64,000 nucleotides of DNA from the NCBI RefSeq assembly GCF_002288005.1, contig NZ_CP016771.1:868001-932000 (forward strand), in the 5' to 3' direction. Shown here one piece after another: positions 9,556-19,096 of this stretch. The stretch comes from Candidatus Nanopelagicus hibericus (lineage in GTDB: Bacteria; Actinomycetota; Actinomycetes; Nanopelagicales; Nanopelagicaceae). The position numbers were made by a program, and so were the translations under genes. A model generated the notes under the pieces. That model was given only the letters and a program-made list of their open reading frames with translations, was not told the DNA's origin and did not search any database. Positions within the stretch are counted from its first letter, which is position 1. Each line of letters begins with the position of its first letter.

Positions 9556-10464
9556 TTACTTACTTGGCGAAGGTGTTGGGGTCACCAGAACTGTCACTGT
9601 AGGCAAAGGTTTTGGGATCAAAGCATCTCTGGGGTCACTCTTTGGTGGTGCTACAACCACCGCCACCACACTTACTCGATCATTGTTCACAAAACCAATC
9701 ACATCGGCATTTTGAGTAATTGCCGAAGCATTACTTTGCACCTTAGTTACCTCCCCTACTGGTACACCAGGCACATATGGCCGGCCGTTCTCACTGCCTC
9801 GTGCAACTAAATTATCACCAACTTTTATTTCACCAGTTGCATCTAGTAGCTGTAGCAAGTAAGTATCGCCACCTTGTCCAGAAATTACCCCGATGCTTTG
9901 AGTACCAGCAATTCTGACACCAATTTTAAATGACGGATCACTCATCAACAAAACTATTGCATTGTTGCTCGTTACTGATTTAACAACTCCAACTAATCCA
10001 CCATCAGCAATTACCGTCATATTTTTTGCCACTCCATCACTACTACCAACATCAATAGTTATGGTTTGCTTAAATGTCGCTGCCGAACCCCGATTTACTA
10101 CCTTCGCTGCCACAACCTTATATCCACCGCGGCCTGCTAAATCTAAAAGATTTTTCAATTGGCTAACTTGCGCCACTAAATCCTCATCCAATACCTCTTT
10201 AGATTTTAAAAGATCAACCTCTTTAGTTAAATCATTTATCTTCTTTTTTGATTGATTGAAATTACGTAAATCTGAGGTGAAATTACCAATCGGTGAAAAA
10301 ATTCTTGCGGCTAAACTTTCCAACGGTGAAAATGCGGTAGCCACAACTGACCGAACACTGGTAGCCAAATTAACTCCGCGCAGATCTAGCGTGATTAGAA
10401 ATAGCGCTGAGACTAGTAATAGGACTAGTAGCAGACGCGAACGATTACCGCCGCCTCTAGCCAC
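9556..10464 (-). CDS. mreC: rod shape-determining protein MreC
   Basis: Bitopic protein that scaffolds the elongasome outside the membrane. The 302 residues show a short cytoplasmic N-terminus, one membrane helix (about 10-30), a coiled coil (about 65-110), the beta-sandwich MreC domain with GLVG and a DPSFKIGVR-type segment, and a Pro/Thr-rich tail. GTG at 10464 has GGGAG seven bases upstream. It follows mreB by 23 bases. Confidence 0.95.
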   Translation of the reverse strand: MARGGGNRSRLLLVLLLVSALFLITLDLRGVNLATSVRSVVATAFSPLESLAARIFSPIGNFTSDLRNFNQSKKKINDLTKEVDLLKSKEVLDEDLVAQVSQLKNLLDLAGRGGYKVVAAKVVNRGSAATFKQTITIDVGSSDGVAKNMTVIADGGLVGVVKSVTSNNAIVLLMSDPSFKIGVRIAGTQSIGVISGQGGDTYLLQLLDATGEIKVGDNLVARGSENGRPYVPGVPVGEVTKVQSNASAITQNADVIGFVNNDRVSVVAVVVAPPKSDPRDALIPKPLPTVTVLVTPTPSPSK

Positions 10465-10487
10465 AAATGAACTCCCTTACAAATTAA

Positions 10488-11528
10488 TTATCGTCGTGGT
10501 TCGGAGATCAAAACCTTCTCCAAGGCTTCAAACTCTTCAATACATTTACCAGATCCTTCCGCAACAGCTTGTAATGGCCGTTCCGATACATGAATTGGCA
10601 TCCCAGTTTCGTGGCGCAATCTCTCATCAAGACCGCGTAGTAATGCTCCGCCACCAGTTAAAACTATGCCCCGATCCATAAGATCACTGGCCAACTCAGG
10701 TGGGGTCTTATCTAACGTATTTTTAATGGCATTAACAATTGCTGCTACTGGCTCCTCGATCGCCTTTCGAATATCGGCGGAGGTGACCAGAATAATTTTT
10801 GGTAATCCAGTTGCAAGATCTCGACCTCGAATTTCAGCATCTGGCTCACCAGGCATTGGAAATGCTGAGCCAATCGCCATCTTTATCTCTTCAGCTGTGC
10901 GCTCTCCGAGCAATAATGAGTACTCGCGTTTAACCCAGTTAATAATGGATTGATCCAACTCATCGCCACCAACCCGAATTGATAATGCGGCAACAATTCC
11001 ACCTAGTGAAATAACTGCAACCTCTGTAGTTCCACCGCCAATATCCACCACCATATTTCCAGTTGGCTCATGAATCGGCAGATCTGCACCAATCGCTGCT
11101 GCCATTGGCTCTTCAATAATGTAAACCTTGCGAGCACCTGCGGCATAACCGGCATCTTTTACCGCACGTTGTTCCACGCCAGTTATTCCTGATGGCACAC
11201 AAACCACAATTCTTGGTTTGGCAAGATAGCGACGCTTGTGAACTTTTTGAATAAAGTACTTAAGCATTCGCTCAGTAGTATCAAAATCAGCAATCACACC
11301 ATCTTTAAGAGGTCTAATCGCCACAATATTTCCAGGAGTTCTGCCAATCATTCGCTTAGCTTCAAGTCCAACCGCCAAAATCGCACCAGTATCTTGATTG
11401 ACCGCCACTACAGATGGTTCATTAAGCACAATTCCACGGCCGCGCACATACACCAATGTGTTAGCTGTTCCTAGATCAACCGCCATATCACGGCCAATCC
11501 AAGACATCCGATTTGATCCCTTAGCCAT
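10488..11528 (-). CDS. mreB: actin-like cell-shape protein MreB
   Basis: Forms ATP-dependent membrane-bound filaments that place the elongation machinery. The 346-residue protein carries the actin-superfamily motifs: phosphate-1 [10 protein letters not shown], phosphate-2 [11 protein letters not shown] and adenosine motif [12 protein letters not shown] at 11528 has GAGG five bases upstream. First gene of the mreBCD-mrdA-rodA operon. MreB is absent from mycobacteria and corynebacteria, so a full mre operon separates this organism from polar-growing actinobacteria and suggests lateral rod growth. Confidence 0.97.
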   Translation of the reverse strand: MAKGSNRMSWIGRDMAVDLGTANTLVYVRGRGIVLNEPSVVAVNQDTGAILAVGLEAKRMIGRTPGNIVAIRPLKDGVIADFDTTERMLKYFIQKVHKRRYLAKPRIVVCVPSGITGVEQRAVKDAGYAAGARKVYIIEEPMAAAIGADLPIHEPTGNMVVDIGGGTTEVAVISLGGIVAALSIRVGGDELDQSIINWVKREYSLLLGERTAEEIKMAIGSAFPMPGEPDAEIRGRDLATGLPKIILVTSADIRKAIEEPVAAIVNAIKNTLDKTPPELASDLMDRGIVLTGGGALLRGLDERLRHETGMPIHVSERPLQAVAEGSGKCIEEFEALEKVLISEPRR

Positions 11529-11565
11529 CGCTGCCTCTTCCTGTTATCTGCTGGTAGTAAATTAG

Positions 11566-11985
11566 TTAATTACCGAAAAAAATCTTTATCTCACGAGCTG
11601 CCGACTCTACAGAGTCTGAGCCGTGCACAATATTTTGCACTACCTTTGTTCCCATATCTCTTGCTAAGTCTCCTCTTATTGTTCCTGCTTCAGCCACAGT
11701 TGGATCAGTGGCCCCTGCCATCTTTCTAAACCCTTCAATTACTCGCTCCCCTTGTGCCACCATCGCCACAATCGGACCCGATGTCATGAACTCAAGTAAT
11801 GGCTCATAAAATGCTTTGCCTTCATGCTCGGCATAATGCTTGGCAAGAAGCGTGCGGTCTGCAGTTAACATTTTTAAGTTGGTAACTTTATAACCTTTGT
11901 TTTCAATGCGAGCGATAACTTCGCCAACCAAACCACGCTTTACGCCATCTGGTTTAACCAAAATTAAAGTTTGCTCTGAACTCAC
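11566..11985 (-). CDS. ndk: nucleoside diphosphate kinase
   Basis: Transfers the gamma phosphate of NTPs to NDPs through a phospho-histidine. The 139-residue length is normal; the catalytic His lies in NIVHGSDS and the N-terminus TLILVKPDGVKRG is diagnostic. The start is GTG at 11983-11985. There is no Shine-Dalgarno sequence; instead TAGAAT lies exactly six bases upstream, suggesting a leaderless transcript from an internal promoter between DUF4233 and ndk. Confidence 0.97.
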   Translation of the reverse strand: MSSEQTLILVKPDGVKRGLVGEVIARIENKGYKVTNLKMLTADRTLLAKHYAEHEGKAFYEPLLEFMTSGPIVAMVAQGERVIEGFRKMAGATDPTVAEAGTIRGDLARDMGTKVVQNIVHGSDSVESAAREIKIFFGN

Positions 11986-11991
11986 TTACTT

Positions 11992-11997
11992 ATTCTA
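11992..11997 (-). promoter_or_regulatory. -10 box of a probable leaderless ndk promoter
   Basis: On the minus strand TAGAAT is followed by six bases and then the ndk GTG. A TTTTCA hexamer 18 bases upstream may be the -35 element. The spacing would put the transcription start at or next to the start codon. Confidence 0.5.
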
Positions 11998-12021
11998 CGC
12001 ACCTTTGGCTGAGGCTGAAAA

Positions 12022-12369
12022 TTATGGCCGTTTCTGCGGATCCCCCTGCTGTTTTTCGATAAGGCTCGCCTTTATTGCCTCACCCCTGCGACCAAGTGCA
12101 ATAGCTGTGATCCATAAAAGTGCGAATAAGCCACCCATGTAATACATGTGCCAAATGACTAATCCATAACTGATCATGAAAATCTGCAAAATACTTCCCA
12201 GCAGATACCCACCTTTGCGCTTTAGCAGACCTGCAGATAACAAAAGTGCGATCGCAAGACCTGCTCCCGACCAAAGCTGGGCATTACTGGCGGAATCTTT
12301 TGCAATCAAAAGCGCAAATCCCATCAGCAATGACTCCATAGTCAGTACCGCAGCCGCCATTACTCTCAT
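12022..12369 (-). CDS. DUF4233 membrane protein
   Basis: Small integral membrane protein of unknown function with four predicted hydrophobic helices over 115 residues and a charged C-terminal tail. The family is actinobacterial and regularly lies between folC and ndk, as here; this conserved position is the main support. ATG at 12369 directly abuts the folC stop codon (TAAATG), so the two are translated from one message. Confidence 0.85.
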   Translation of the reverse strand: MRVMAAAVLTMESLLMGFALLIAKDSASNAQLWSGAGLAIALLLSAGLLKRKGGYLLGSILQIFMISYGLVIWHMYYMGGLFALLWITAIALGRRGEAIKASLIEKQQGDPQKRP

Positions 12370-13719
12370 TTATTTCACCCTCGCCAATCCCTTTACTATC
12401 GATCTTGCCATGCCCGCAGTCGCCACCGAACCGGTGATTACCACCGCCCCGACCCCTTCATTAACCTGATTAAAAAGTGCCACCTTTTCAATTGCATAAG
12501 TTATCGCAGAATTCATATCACCGATGATTTCAATCTGCTCCTCCTTGAAGAATTCACTGGCCATCTTAGCCAGCAGGTTTGGCTTCATCACTCTTGATGA
12601 ATCATTTTCAGTAATAACTAGGTAATCCAAAACGGCTGAGAGATTTTTTAGAATCCCAGCCACATCTTTGTCAGCTAGTACTGAAATCACGCCAACTACT
12701 AGCTCAAAATCAAACTCAGTATTTATGGTGGTAGCAATAGCGCCAGCACCATGGGGATTATGGGCGGCATCAATAATTACAGTGGGATCTTTATAAACAA
12801 TCTCACACCTACCAGGAGATGACACCTTGCTAAATGCATCCTGGACTAACTCAGTATCTAGTTTTACACCTGCAAATACCTCAACTGCAGCAAGTGCAAC
12901 TGCAGCATTATTTCCTTGGTGATCACCGTAAAGTGGCAGAAATATTTCATCATAATCACCTTGTACTCCTTGTATGGAGATTAATTGTCCACCGACAGCT
13001 AATGCCCGATTTTTCAGGGCAAACTCAACACCTTGCCTAAAGGGTTGCGCAGATACTTTCGCAACCTGCGCCAGCAATACCTTTGCCACCTGAGCACTTT
13101 GTGCAGCAAGGACAACATTGGATTCTGGTTTAAAAATGCCTGCTTTGGTTTGTGCAATCTCCTCTAAGGTATTTCCTAAATACTCCATATGGTCAAAGCC
13201 AATCGGTGTCATAACTGATACCGCAGATGAGATCACATTTGTGGCATCCCACTGCCCACCCATGCCAGCCTCAATTACTGAAATATCAACTGGGTGCTCG
13301 GCAAATGCGACAAACGCCATCGCAGTTAGCGCTTCAAAGTAAGAGATTGGATGAGGCTGGCGAGAGTCAATCAAATCTAAATATAAATGAATATCTTCAT
13401 AGGTTTTTATCATTTCTACCTCGCTAATTGATCCTCCCTTAATACTTATTCGTTCAGTAAAGGATTCAAGATGTGGTGAGGTATAGCGACCAACACGGTA
13501 ACCAAGATTTGCCAGTAATTGATCAACCATTCGGGCGGTACTGGTTTTGCCATTAGTACCAGCGATATGAATTGTGGGATAGGTAAGGTGAGGTGATCCA
13601 AGAGCATCGACCAAAGCCAAAATCCGATCCAAAGTTGGCTCAATCTTATTTTCTGGCCAACGTGTATTTAACGCAGCCTCTATCTCATTTAGTTTTACTA
13701 GGTTTTCTTTATCCTTCAT
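12370..13719 (-). CDS. folC: folylpolyglutamate / dihydrofolate synthase
   Basis: Adds glutamate to folates (and in many bacteria makes dihydrofolate from dihydropteroate). The 449-residue protein belongs to the Mur ligase superfamily: P-loop AGTNGKTST near residue 53, the EAGMGGQWDATNV block and a C-terminal domain with DAAHNPHG. ATG at 13719 overlaps the valS stop by one base (TAATG), a tight translational coupling. Confidence 0.95.
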   Translation of the reverse strand: MKDKENLVKLNEIEAALNTRWPENKIEPTLDRILALVDALGSPHLTYPTIHIAGTNGKTSTARMVDQLLANLGYRVGRYTSPHLESFTERISIKGGSISEVEMIKTYEDIHLYLDLIDSRQPHPISYFEALTAMAFVAFAEHPVDISVIEAGMGGQWDATNVISSAVSVMTPIGFDHMEYLGNTLEEIAQTKAGIFKPESNVVLAAQSAQVAKVLLAQVAKVSAQPFRQGVEFALKNRALAVGGQLISIQGVQGDYDEIFLPLYGDHQGNNAAVALAAVEVFAGVKLDTELVQDAFSKVSSPGRCEIVYKDPTVIIDAAHNPHGAGAIATTINTEFDFELVVGVISVLADKDVAGILKNLSAVLDYLVITENDSSRVMKPNLLAKMASEFFKEEQIEIIGDMNSAITYAIEKVALFNQVNEGVGAVVITGSVATAGMARSIVKGLARVK

Positions 13720-16316
13720 TACTTAGGGAGTTTTTCCAGCAATTGCGTAAGCCGAGTGATATCTGCATTAGTTTGGGCAAGTCGAGCCCTGATCTCACCA
13801 ACCACCTCAATCGGAGCTTTTGCCATGAACCCTTCATTCTCTAACTTAACCTTGGCGGTATCACGATCTTTTTTAGCCGTTTGTAAATCTTTACTTAACC
13901 GAGCACGCTCTGCCACTAAATCAATCGCACCGGTTAGATCAAACTCAATTACCACCTCTGCTACCTGAGTTTTAGCGGTAAAAGTACCTTGATCAGATTC
14001 ACACTTAGTCACACTTCTAATTGCAGCTTCGTAGGGGGCTAATCCCACCTTTGATAATCCCGAAAACTTTGCTGCAACCTTGGCAGTAGTTTTAATTCCC
14101 TGATCATTTCTAAACTTTCTTATCTCAGTAACTATCTCTTGAATTAGGTTAACTATCTTCACCGCTTCGTGATCTTGGCCGGCTAAATTTGATTTTGGCC
14201 ATTGAGTAATCATTAACGACTCAGCCCCAGTTAATGAACACCAAAGCTCCTCAGTAATAAATGGCATCACCGGGTGCATTAAACGAAGTAATTGATCTAA
14301 TACCTCCCCTAATACCCGTTTGCTGTTTTCGGCTTCAGCGCCACCCGTTATAAAGGTGGATTTAGATAGCTCTAAATACCAATCACATAAATCATCCCAG
14401 GTGAAGTGATAAATAAGATCACAGGCTTTTGCAAACTCAAATTTTTCAAATAATTCATCAACCTCAGCGATACTCTGATCTAACCTAGTTAATATCCAAT
14501 TATCAATCGCATTTAATTGTGAAGCCTTTGGCAATGGACCTGCAACACTGGCGCCATTTAGCAATGCAAATCGAGTGGCGTTCCATAATTTGGTCGCAAA
14601 ATTTCTTGACCCAGCCACCCAATCTTCAGCTAAGGCTTGATCAGTTCCTGGATTAGCGCCTCGTGCCAAGGTAAAGCGCAGCGCATCAGATCCATACTTA
14701 TCCATAAATTCAATTGGATCGATGGTATTTCCCCGGCTTTTGCTCATTTTTTTACCAAATTGATCACGCACTAGTCCGTGTAAAACAATTACATCAAAGG
14801 GTTGCTTGCCATCCATTGCAAACAATCCCATGATCATCATTCTGGCAACCCAAAAAAACAAGATGTCATACCCAGTTACCAGCACTGAAGTGGGATAAAA
14901 CTTTTTTAAATCTTCGGTTTCATTTGGCCAACCTAAGGTTGAAAATGGCCATAAGGCAGATGAGAACCAGGTGTCTAAAACATCTGGATCTTGGGTGTAT
15001 CCGGCAGGTGGTTTTTCATCTGGCCCACAAACTATTACTTCATCATTTGGTCCATAAAAAACTGGGATTCTATGTCCCCACCAAAGTTGGCGAGAGATAC
15101 ACCAATCGTGCATGTTATCTACCCACTCAAAATATCTGGCAGACATCTGCTCTGGTTCAATTTTAACTCTGCCATCTCGAACAGCATCTCCTGCTGCCTT
15201 TGCTAACGGTGCTACTTTGACAAACCATTGTTTCGAAAGTCTTGGTTCAATAGTGGTATCACAGCGTTGGCAATGTCCAACTGCATGAATGTATGGCTTC
15301 TTTTCTGCCACCACTCGGCCAAGTTTTCTCAACTCCTCCACCACCGCTTTGCGGGCAACAAATCTATCCATGCCATCAAATTTTGTACCGGTTCCTGCCA
15401 TAACGCCATGCTCATTCATAATGATTACCAACTCAACGCCATGGCGCATGCCCATCTCAAAATCATTTGGATCATGAGCTGCTGTCACCTTAACTGCGCC
15501 AGTTCCAAAATCTGGGTCAACTAACTCATCGGCAATAATTGGAATCATTCGATCTACTAGTGGCAACAAAACTTTTTTGCCAACTAAGTGCTTATAACGC
15601 TCATCATTTGGATTAACCGCAACCGCGCCATCTCCTAGCATGGTCTCTGCCCGAGTAGTGGCAACTGTGATATTTAAACTGTCATCACCATATTTGATAG
15701 AGACAAACTCTCCAGAATCATCTTTATGTTCGACCTCAATATCAGAGATAGCGGTTAAACACCTTGGACACCAATTAATAATCCTCTCCGCCCGATAAAT
15801 CAAACCTTGGTCATATAACTTTTTGAATATAGTCAAAACCGCTTTACTTAGATTTGCATCCATAGTGAAGGCTTCGCGGTCCCAATCAACTGAATCACCA
15901 AGGCGTTTCATTTGATCTAAAATTGCCCCACCTGATTCATTTTTCCACTGCCAAATTTTTTCAATAAATGCATCTCGACCTAAGTCATGCCGAGTTTTTC
16001 CCACCTCAGCTAACTGTTTTTCCACCACATTTTGGGTTGCGATTCCAGCATGGTCCATGCCTGGCAGCCAAAGTGCTTCAAAGCCCTTCATCCGCTTCAT
16101 GCGAATGAGTAAATCTTGAATTGTGTGATCTAGCGCGTGACCAATATGTAAAGAGCCGGTGACATTTGGTGGTGGAATAACAATGGTAAATGGCTGCTTC
16201 TTAGATTTTGCATCCGCTTTAAAATAGCCACGCTTCTGCCACTTTTGATAGAGCGATGCTTCGATTTCTGCAGGTGAGAAGGTGGCAGCTAACTCTTTCT
16301 TATTTTTACCACTCAT
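13719..16316 (-). CDS. valS: valyl-tRNA synthetase
   Basis: Class I aminoacyl-tRNA synthetase charging tRNA-Val. At 865 residues it has the full domain set: HIGH-type motif HIGH in PNVTGSLHIGH (near residue 58), the CP1 editing domain, KMSKS in KKMSKSRGN, an anticodon-binding domain and the C-terminal coiled coil typical of ValRS (last 65 residues). ATG at 16316 follows clpX by 11 bases without a clear ribosome site; TAAGAT eight bases upstream may be a -10 box. Confidence 0.98.
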   Translation of the reverse strand: MSGKNKKELAATFSPAEIEASLYQKWQKRGYFKADAKSKKQPFTIVIPPPNVTGSLHIGHALDHTIQDLLIRMKRMKGFEALWLPGMDHAGIATQNVVEKQLAEVGKTRHDLGRDAFIEKIWQWKNESGGAILDQMKRLGDSVDWDREAFTMDANLSKAVLTIFKKLYDQGLIYRAERIINWCPRCLTAISDIEVEHKDDSGEFVSIKYGDDSLNITVATTRAETMLGDGAVAVNPNDERYKHLVGKKVLLPLVDRMIPIIADELVDPDFGTGAVKVTAAHDPNDFEMGMRHGVELVIIMNEHGVMAGTGTKFDGMDRFVARKAVVEELRKLGRVVAEKKPYIHAVGHCQRCDTTIEPRLSKQWFVKVAPLAKAAGDAVRDGRVKIEPEQMSARYFEWVDNMHDWCISRQLWWGHRIPVFYGPNDEVIVCGPDEKPPAGYTQDPDVLDTWFSSALWPFSTLGWPNETEDLKKFYPTSVLVTGYDILFFWVARMMIMGLFAMDGKQPFDVIVLHGLVRDQFGKKMSKSRGNTIDPIEFMDKYGSDALRFTLARGANPGTDQALAEDWVAGSRNFATKLWNATRFALLNGASVAGPLPKASQLNAIDNWILTRLDQSIAEVDELFEKFEFAKACDLIYHFTWDDLCDWYLELSKSTFITGGAEAENSKRVLGEVLDQLLRLMHPVMPFITEELWCSLTGAESLMITQWPKSNLAGQDHEAVKIVNLIQEIVTEIRKFRNDQGIKTTAKVAAKFSGLSKVGLAPYEAAIRSVTKCESDQGTFTAKTQVAEVVIEFDLTGAIDLVAERARLSKDLQTAKKDRDTAKVKLENEGFMAKAPIEVVGEIRARLAQTNADITRLTQLLEKLPK

Positions 16317-16327
16317 AAGGGTTGATC

Positions 16328-17629
16328 TTATGCGCTTTTTTCTTCAGCACTCTTTTCACCCTTAACCGCCCGCTTTGGCCCACCCGCAGGACGCGGTACA
16401 TAAGTTGGTGCTTCCTCTTTTCGTACAACCGCTGGGGTGATAATTACCTTGCCAACATCTTTTCGACTTGGCACCTCATACATCACCGACAATAAGGTTT
16501 CCTCCATTATTGCCCGTAAACCTCTTGCCCCAGTACCACGCTTGATCGCTAAATCAGAGACCACCTGTAGTGCTTCATTACTAAACTCCAACTCAACCTC
16601 ATCTAGATCAAATAATTTTTGGTACTGCTTCACCAATGCATTTTTTGGCTCGGTAAGGATCTGCATCAAGGCGTTTTGATCCAAACTCTCAACGCTAGTC
16701 ATGATTGGAAGTCGCCCAATAAACTCGGGAATCATGCCAAACTTAAGTAGATCCTCCGGCATAACATCTCCAAAAATATCAGTCTTGACGGCATCATCAA
16801 TAGTTTGAAGCTTGGCATTAAATCCAACACCAGCTTTTCCTTTGCGGCTTTCAATAATTTTCTCTAGTCCAGCAAATGCACCCCCTACAATAAATAAAAT
16901 ATTTGTAGTATCAATTTGTAGAAACTCTTGATGCGGATGCTTGCGCCCACCTTGTGGTGGCACCGATGCAGTGGTTCCCTCTAGGATTTTGAGCAGCGCC
17001 TGCTGCACTCCTTCACCAGAGACATCTCTAGTAATCGATGGATTCTCAGCTTTCCTTGCCACCTTATCAATCTCATCAATATAGATAATTCCAGTCTCAG
17101 CTTTTTTCACATCAAAATCAGCTGCTTGAATCAACTTCAGTAATATGTTTTCAACATCCTCACCCACATAACCAGCCTCAGTTAGGGCGGTGGCATCTGC
17201 AATCGCAAATGGCACATTTAGCATTCTGGCTAAAGTTTGTGCTAATAAAGTTTTACCACAGCCAGTTGGTCCTAAAATTAAAATATTACTTTTAGATAAT
17301 TCAATGGCATCTTCTCGTTTAGTATCCCCAGATTGCACCCGCTTGTAATGGTTATAAACTGCAACTGAAAGGGATTTCTTCGCTTGATCTTGCCCAATCA
17401 CATACTGATCTAGGAATTCAAATATCTCCTGCGGCTTTGGTAGCTCTGCTAAACCAAGGGATGAGGTCTCATTTAATTCATCAATGATGATTTCATTACA
17501 AAGATCAATACACTCATCACAGATATATACGCCAGGTCCGGCAATTAATTTCTTAACCTGCTTTTGAGTTTTGCCACAAAAGGAGCACTTAAGTAAGTCA
17601 CCGCTCTCACCAATTCTTGTTGTGCTCAC
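16328..17629 (-). CDS. clpX: Clp protease ATP-binding subunit ClpX
   Basis: AAA+ unfoldase feeding substrates to ClpP. The 433-residue protein has the N-terminal zinc-binding domain (CSFC ... CDEC, residues 15-45), Walker A GPTGCGKT near 120, Walker B IIYIDEID, and the IGF-type loop region (here EFIGRLP). The C-terminal tail is Lys/Glu-rich. The start is GTG at 17629 with GGAG nine bases upstream. It lies 105 bases after clpP2, a gap with a small TTCGC-N6-GCGAA hairpin. Confidence 0.98.
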   Translation of the reverse strand: MSTTRIGESGDLLKCSFCGKTQKQVKKLIAGPGVYICDECIDLCNEIIIDELNETSSLGLAELPKPQEIFEFLDQYVIGQDQAKKSLSVAVYNHYKRVQSGDTKREDAIELSKSNILILGPTGCGKTLLAQTLARMLNVPFAIADATALTEAGYVGEDVENILLKLIQAADFDVKKAETGIIYIDEIDKVARKAENPSITRDVSGEGVQQALLKILEGTTASVPPQGGRKHPHQEFLQIDTTNILFIVGGAFAGLEKIIESRKGKAGVGFNAKLQTIDDAVKTDIFGDVMPEDLLKFGMIPEFIGRLPIMTSVESLDQNALMQILTEPKNALVKQYQKLFDLDEVELEFSNEALQVVSDLAIKRGTGARGLRAIMEETLLSVMYEVPSRKDVGKVIITPAVVRKEEAPTYVPRPAGGPKRAVKGEKSAEEKSA

Positions 17630-17734
17630 GCTTGATTGCTCCAGTTCACTAGGGAAGAAGCTAAGCGTAGAAGCAGACGGTATTTACTCGCTACTTATTT
17701 CCCCGCAATTGTGTTCGCTTATAGGCGAAATTAC

Positions 17735-18373
17735 TTATGACTTCGCTTTAGCCTTACGGGTAGCAAGCACCTGATCGATAAGTCCATACTCAACCGCTTC
17801 CGCTGAGGTTAAGATTTTATCTCGCTCAATATCTTTCGCAATATCCACTTGGCTCTTCTTCGAGTGACGTGCCAACATCTCCTCCAGCAAGGTGCGCATG
17901 CGCAAAATTTCTTTTGCTTGAATCTCAATATCAGATCCTTGCCCGCCGCCTTCAGAGTAAGGCTGATGAATCAAAATCCGCGCATGCTCTAATGCATATC
18001 GCTTTCCAGGAGCTCCACCAGCAAGTAGTACGGCAGCAGCTGATGCTGCTTGGCCTAAACAAATTGTCATTACATCAGGGCGAACAAATTGCATAGTGTC
18101 ATAGATTGCAGTCAGTGCAGTAAATGAGCCACCAGGTGAGTTGATATAAATCATGATATCTCGATCTGGGTCCATTGACTCAAGTGTCAGTAATTGCGCC
18201 ATCACATCATTGGCAACAGTGTCATCAATAGCTTGACCTAAGAAAATAATTCGCTCTTCAAATAATTTGGTATACGGATCTAATCTCTTGTATCCATAAC
18301 TTGTGCGCTCTTCAATTGTTGGCAAAATGTAACGAGAGGTAATCTCATTTACCTTATTGATATCTGGCTTCAT
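17735..18373 (-). CDS. clpP2: ATP-dependent Clp protease proteolytic subunit 2
   Basis: Serine protease subunit. The 212 residues include the catalytic triad in [10 protein letters not shown] (Ser), LIHQPY (His) and DIERDKIL (Asp), and the [15 protein letters not shown] handle. The N-terminus has an extra 15 residues relative to ClpP1. ATG at 18373 overlaps the clpP1 stop (ATGA). Actinobacterial ClpP1 and ClpP2 form a mixed tetradecamer, which fits the coupling. Confidence 0.97.
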   Translation of the reverse strand: MKPDINKVNEITSRYILPTIEERTSYGYKRLDPYTKLFEERIIFLGQAIDDTVANDVMAQLLTLESMDPDRDIMIYINSPGGSFTALTAIYDTMQFVRPDVMTICLGQAASAAAVLLAGGAPGKRYALEHARILIHQPYSEGGGQGSDIEIQAKEILRMRTLLEEMLARHSKKSQVDIAKDIERDKILTSAEAVEYGLIDQVLATRKAKAKS

Positions 18374-18987
18374 CGTGATGTACCTCCACTACCTGAGACC
18401 TGACCTGCTGATTTCACAACATGATCTACAAATCCATACTCTTTCGCCTCCGCTGCAGTAAACCAACGATCTCGATCAGAATCCTCGGTAATTGTCTCTG
18501 CTTTTTGGCCGGTATGAAATGAGATTAACTCCGCCATGCTCTTTTTAGTAAAACTCATCTGCTCTGCTTGAATCTTGATATCTGAAGCTGTGCCACCAAT
18601 ACCACCAGAGGGTTGGTGCATCATGATGCGAGCGTGTGGCAGTGCATATCTTTTCCCGGCAGTCCCGGCGCAAAGTAGGAATTGACCCATTGAAGCTGCC
18701 AGTCCCATCGCAACTGTTGCTACATCATTTTTGATGTATTGCATCGTGTCATAAATTGCCATTCCAGCTGAGATCGATCCACCAGGTGAGTTGATATAAA
18801 GATAGATATCTTTCTCTGGATCCTCAGCGGCAAGTAACAACATCTGTGCACAGATTGCATTTGCCATGGAATCTTCCACAACTGAACCAAGAAAAATAAT
18901 TCGCTCTTTTAGTAAGCGCTGATAAACCTGATCATCAAGGCCACCAGCACCATTACTTGCTGCCCGTGGGGTAGTACTTAGCTCCAC
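18370..18987 (-). CDS. clpP1: ATP-dependent Clp protease proteolytic subunit 1
   Basis: Partner of ClpP2. The 205 residues carry [11 protein letters not shown] (catalytic Ser), IMMHQPSGG (His) and DSDRDRWFT (Asp). The start is GTG at 18987 with GGGAG six bases upstream. A ClgR-type operator lies about 90 bases upstream at the end of tig, the expected position for the conserved actinobacterial activator of clpP1P2. Confidence 0.97.
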   Translation of the reverse strand: MELSTTPRAASNGAGGLDDQVYQRLLKERIIFLGSVVEDSMANAICAQMLLLAAEDPEKDIYLYINSPGGSISAGMAIYDTMQYIKNDVATVAMGLAASMGQFLLCAGTAGKRYALPHARIMMHQPSGGIGGTASDIKIQAEQMSFTKKSMAELISFHTGQKAETITEDSDRDRWFTAAEAKEYGFVDHVVKSAGQVSGSGGTSR

Positions 18988-19078
18988 TTATATCTCCCTG
19001 CTAGATTGATTTAAAAAAATACTGTCATGACCTTAACAATCTTTTCCTTAAATTGCTTCCCTATTTACGCTCACTCGT

Positions 19079-19096
19079 TGTTCGCCCAAAGCGATT
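19079..19096. promoter_or_regulatory. ClgR-type operator upstream of clpP1P2
   Basis: The 18 bases have core CGC-CCAAA-GCG and match the published actinobacterial ClgR consensus WNNWCGCYNANRGCGWWS at every defined position but the last. The box overlaps the tig stop codon and lies 92 bases before the clpP1 start. ClgR activates clpP1P2 in Streptomyces, Corynebacterium and Mycobacterium. No clgR gene is in the window. Confidence 0.65.

Noticed and set aside
17714-17729. TTCGC-N6-GCGAA before clpX as a second ClgR site
   Set aside because: Core spacing is six bases, whereas the consensus needs five; kept only as a small hairpin.
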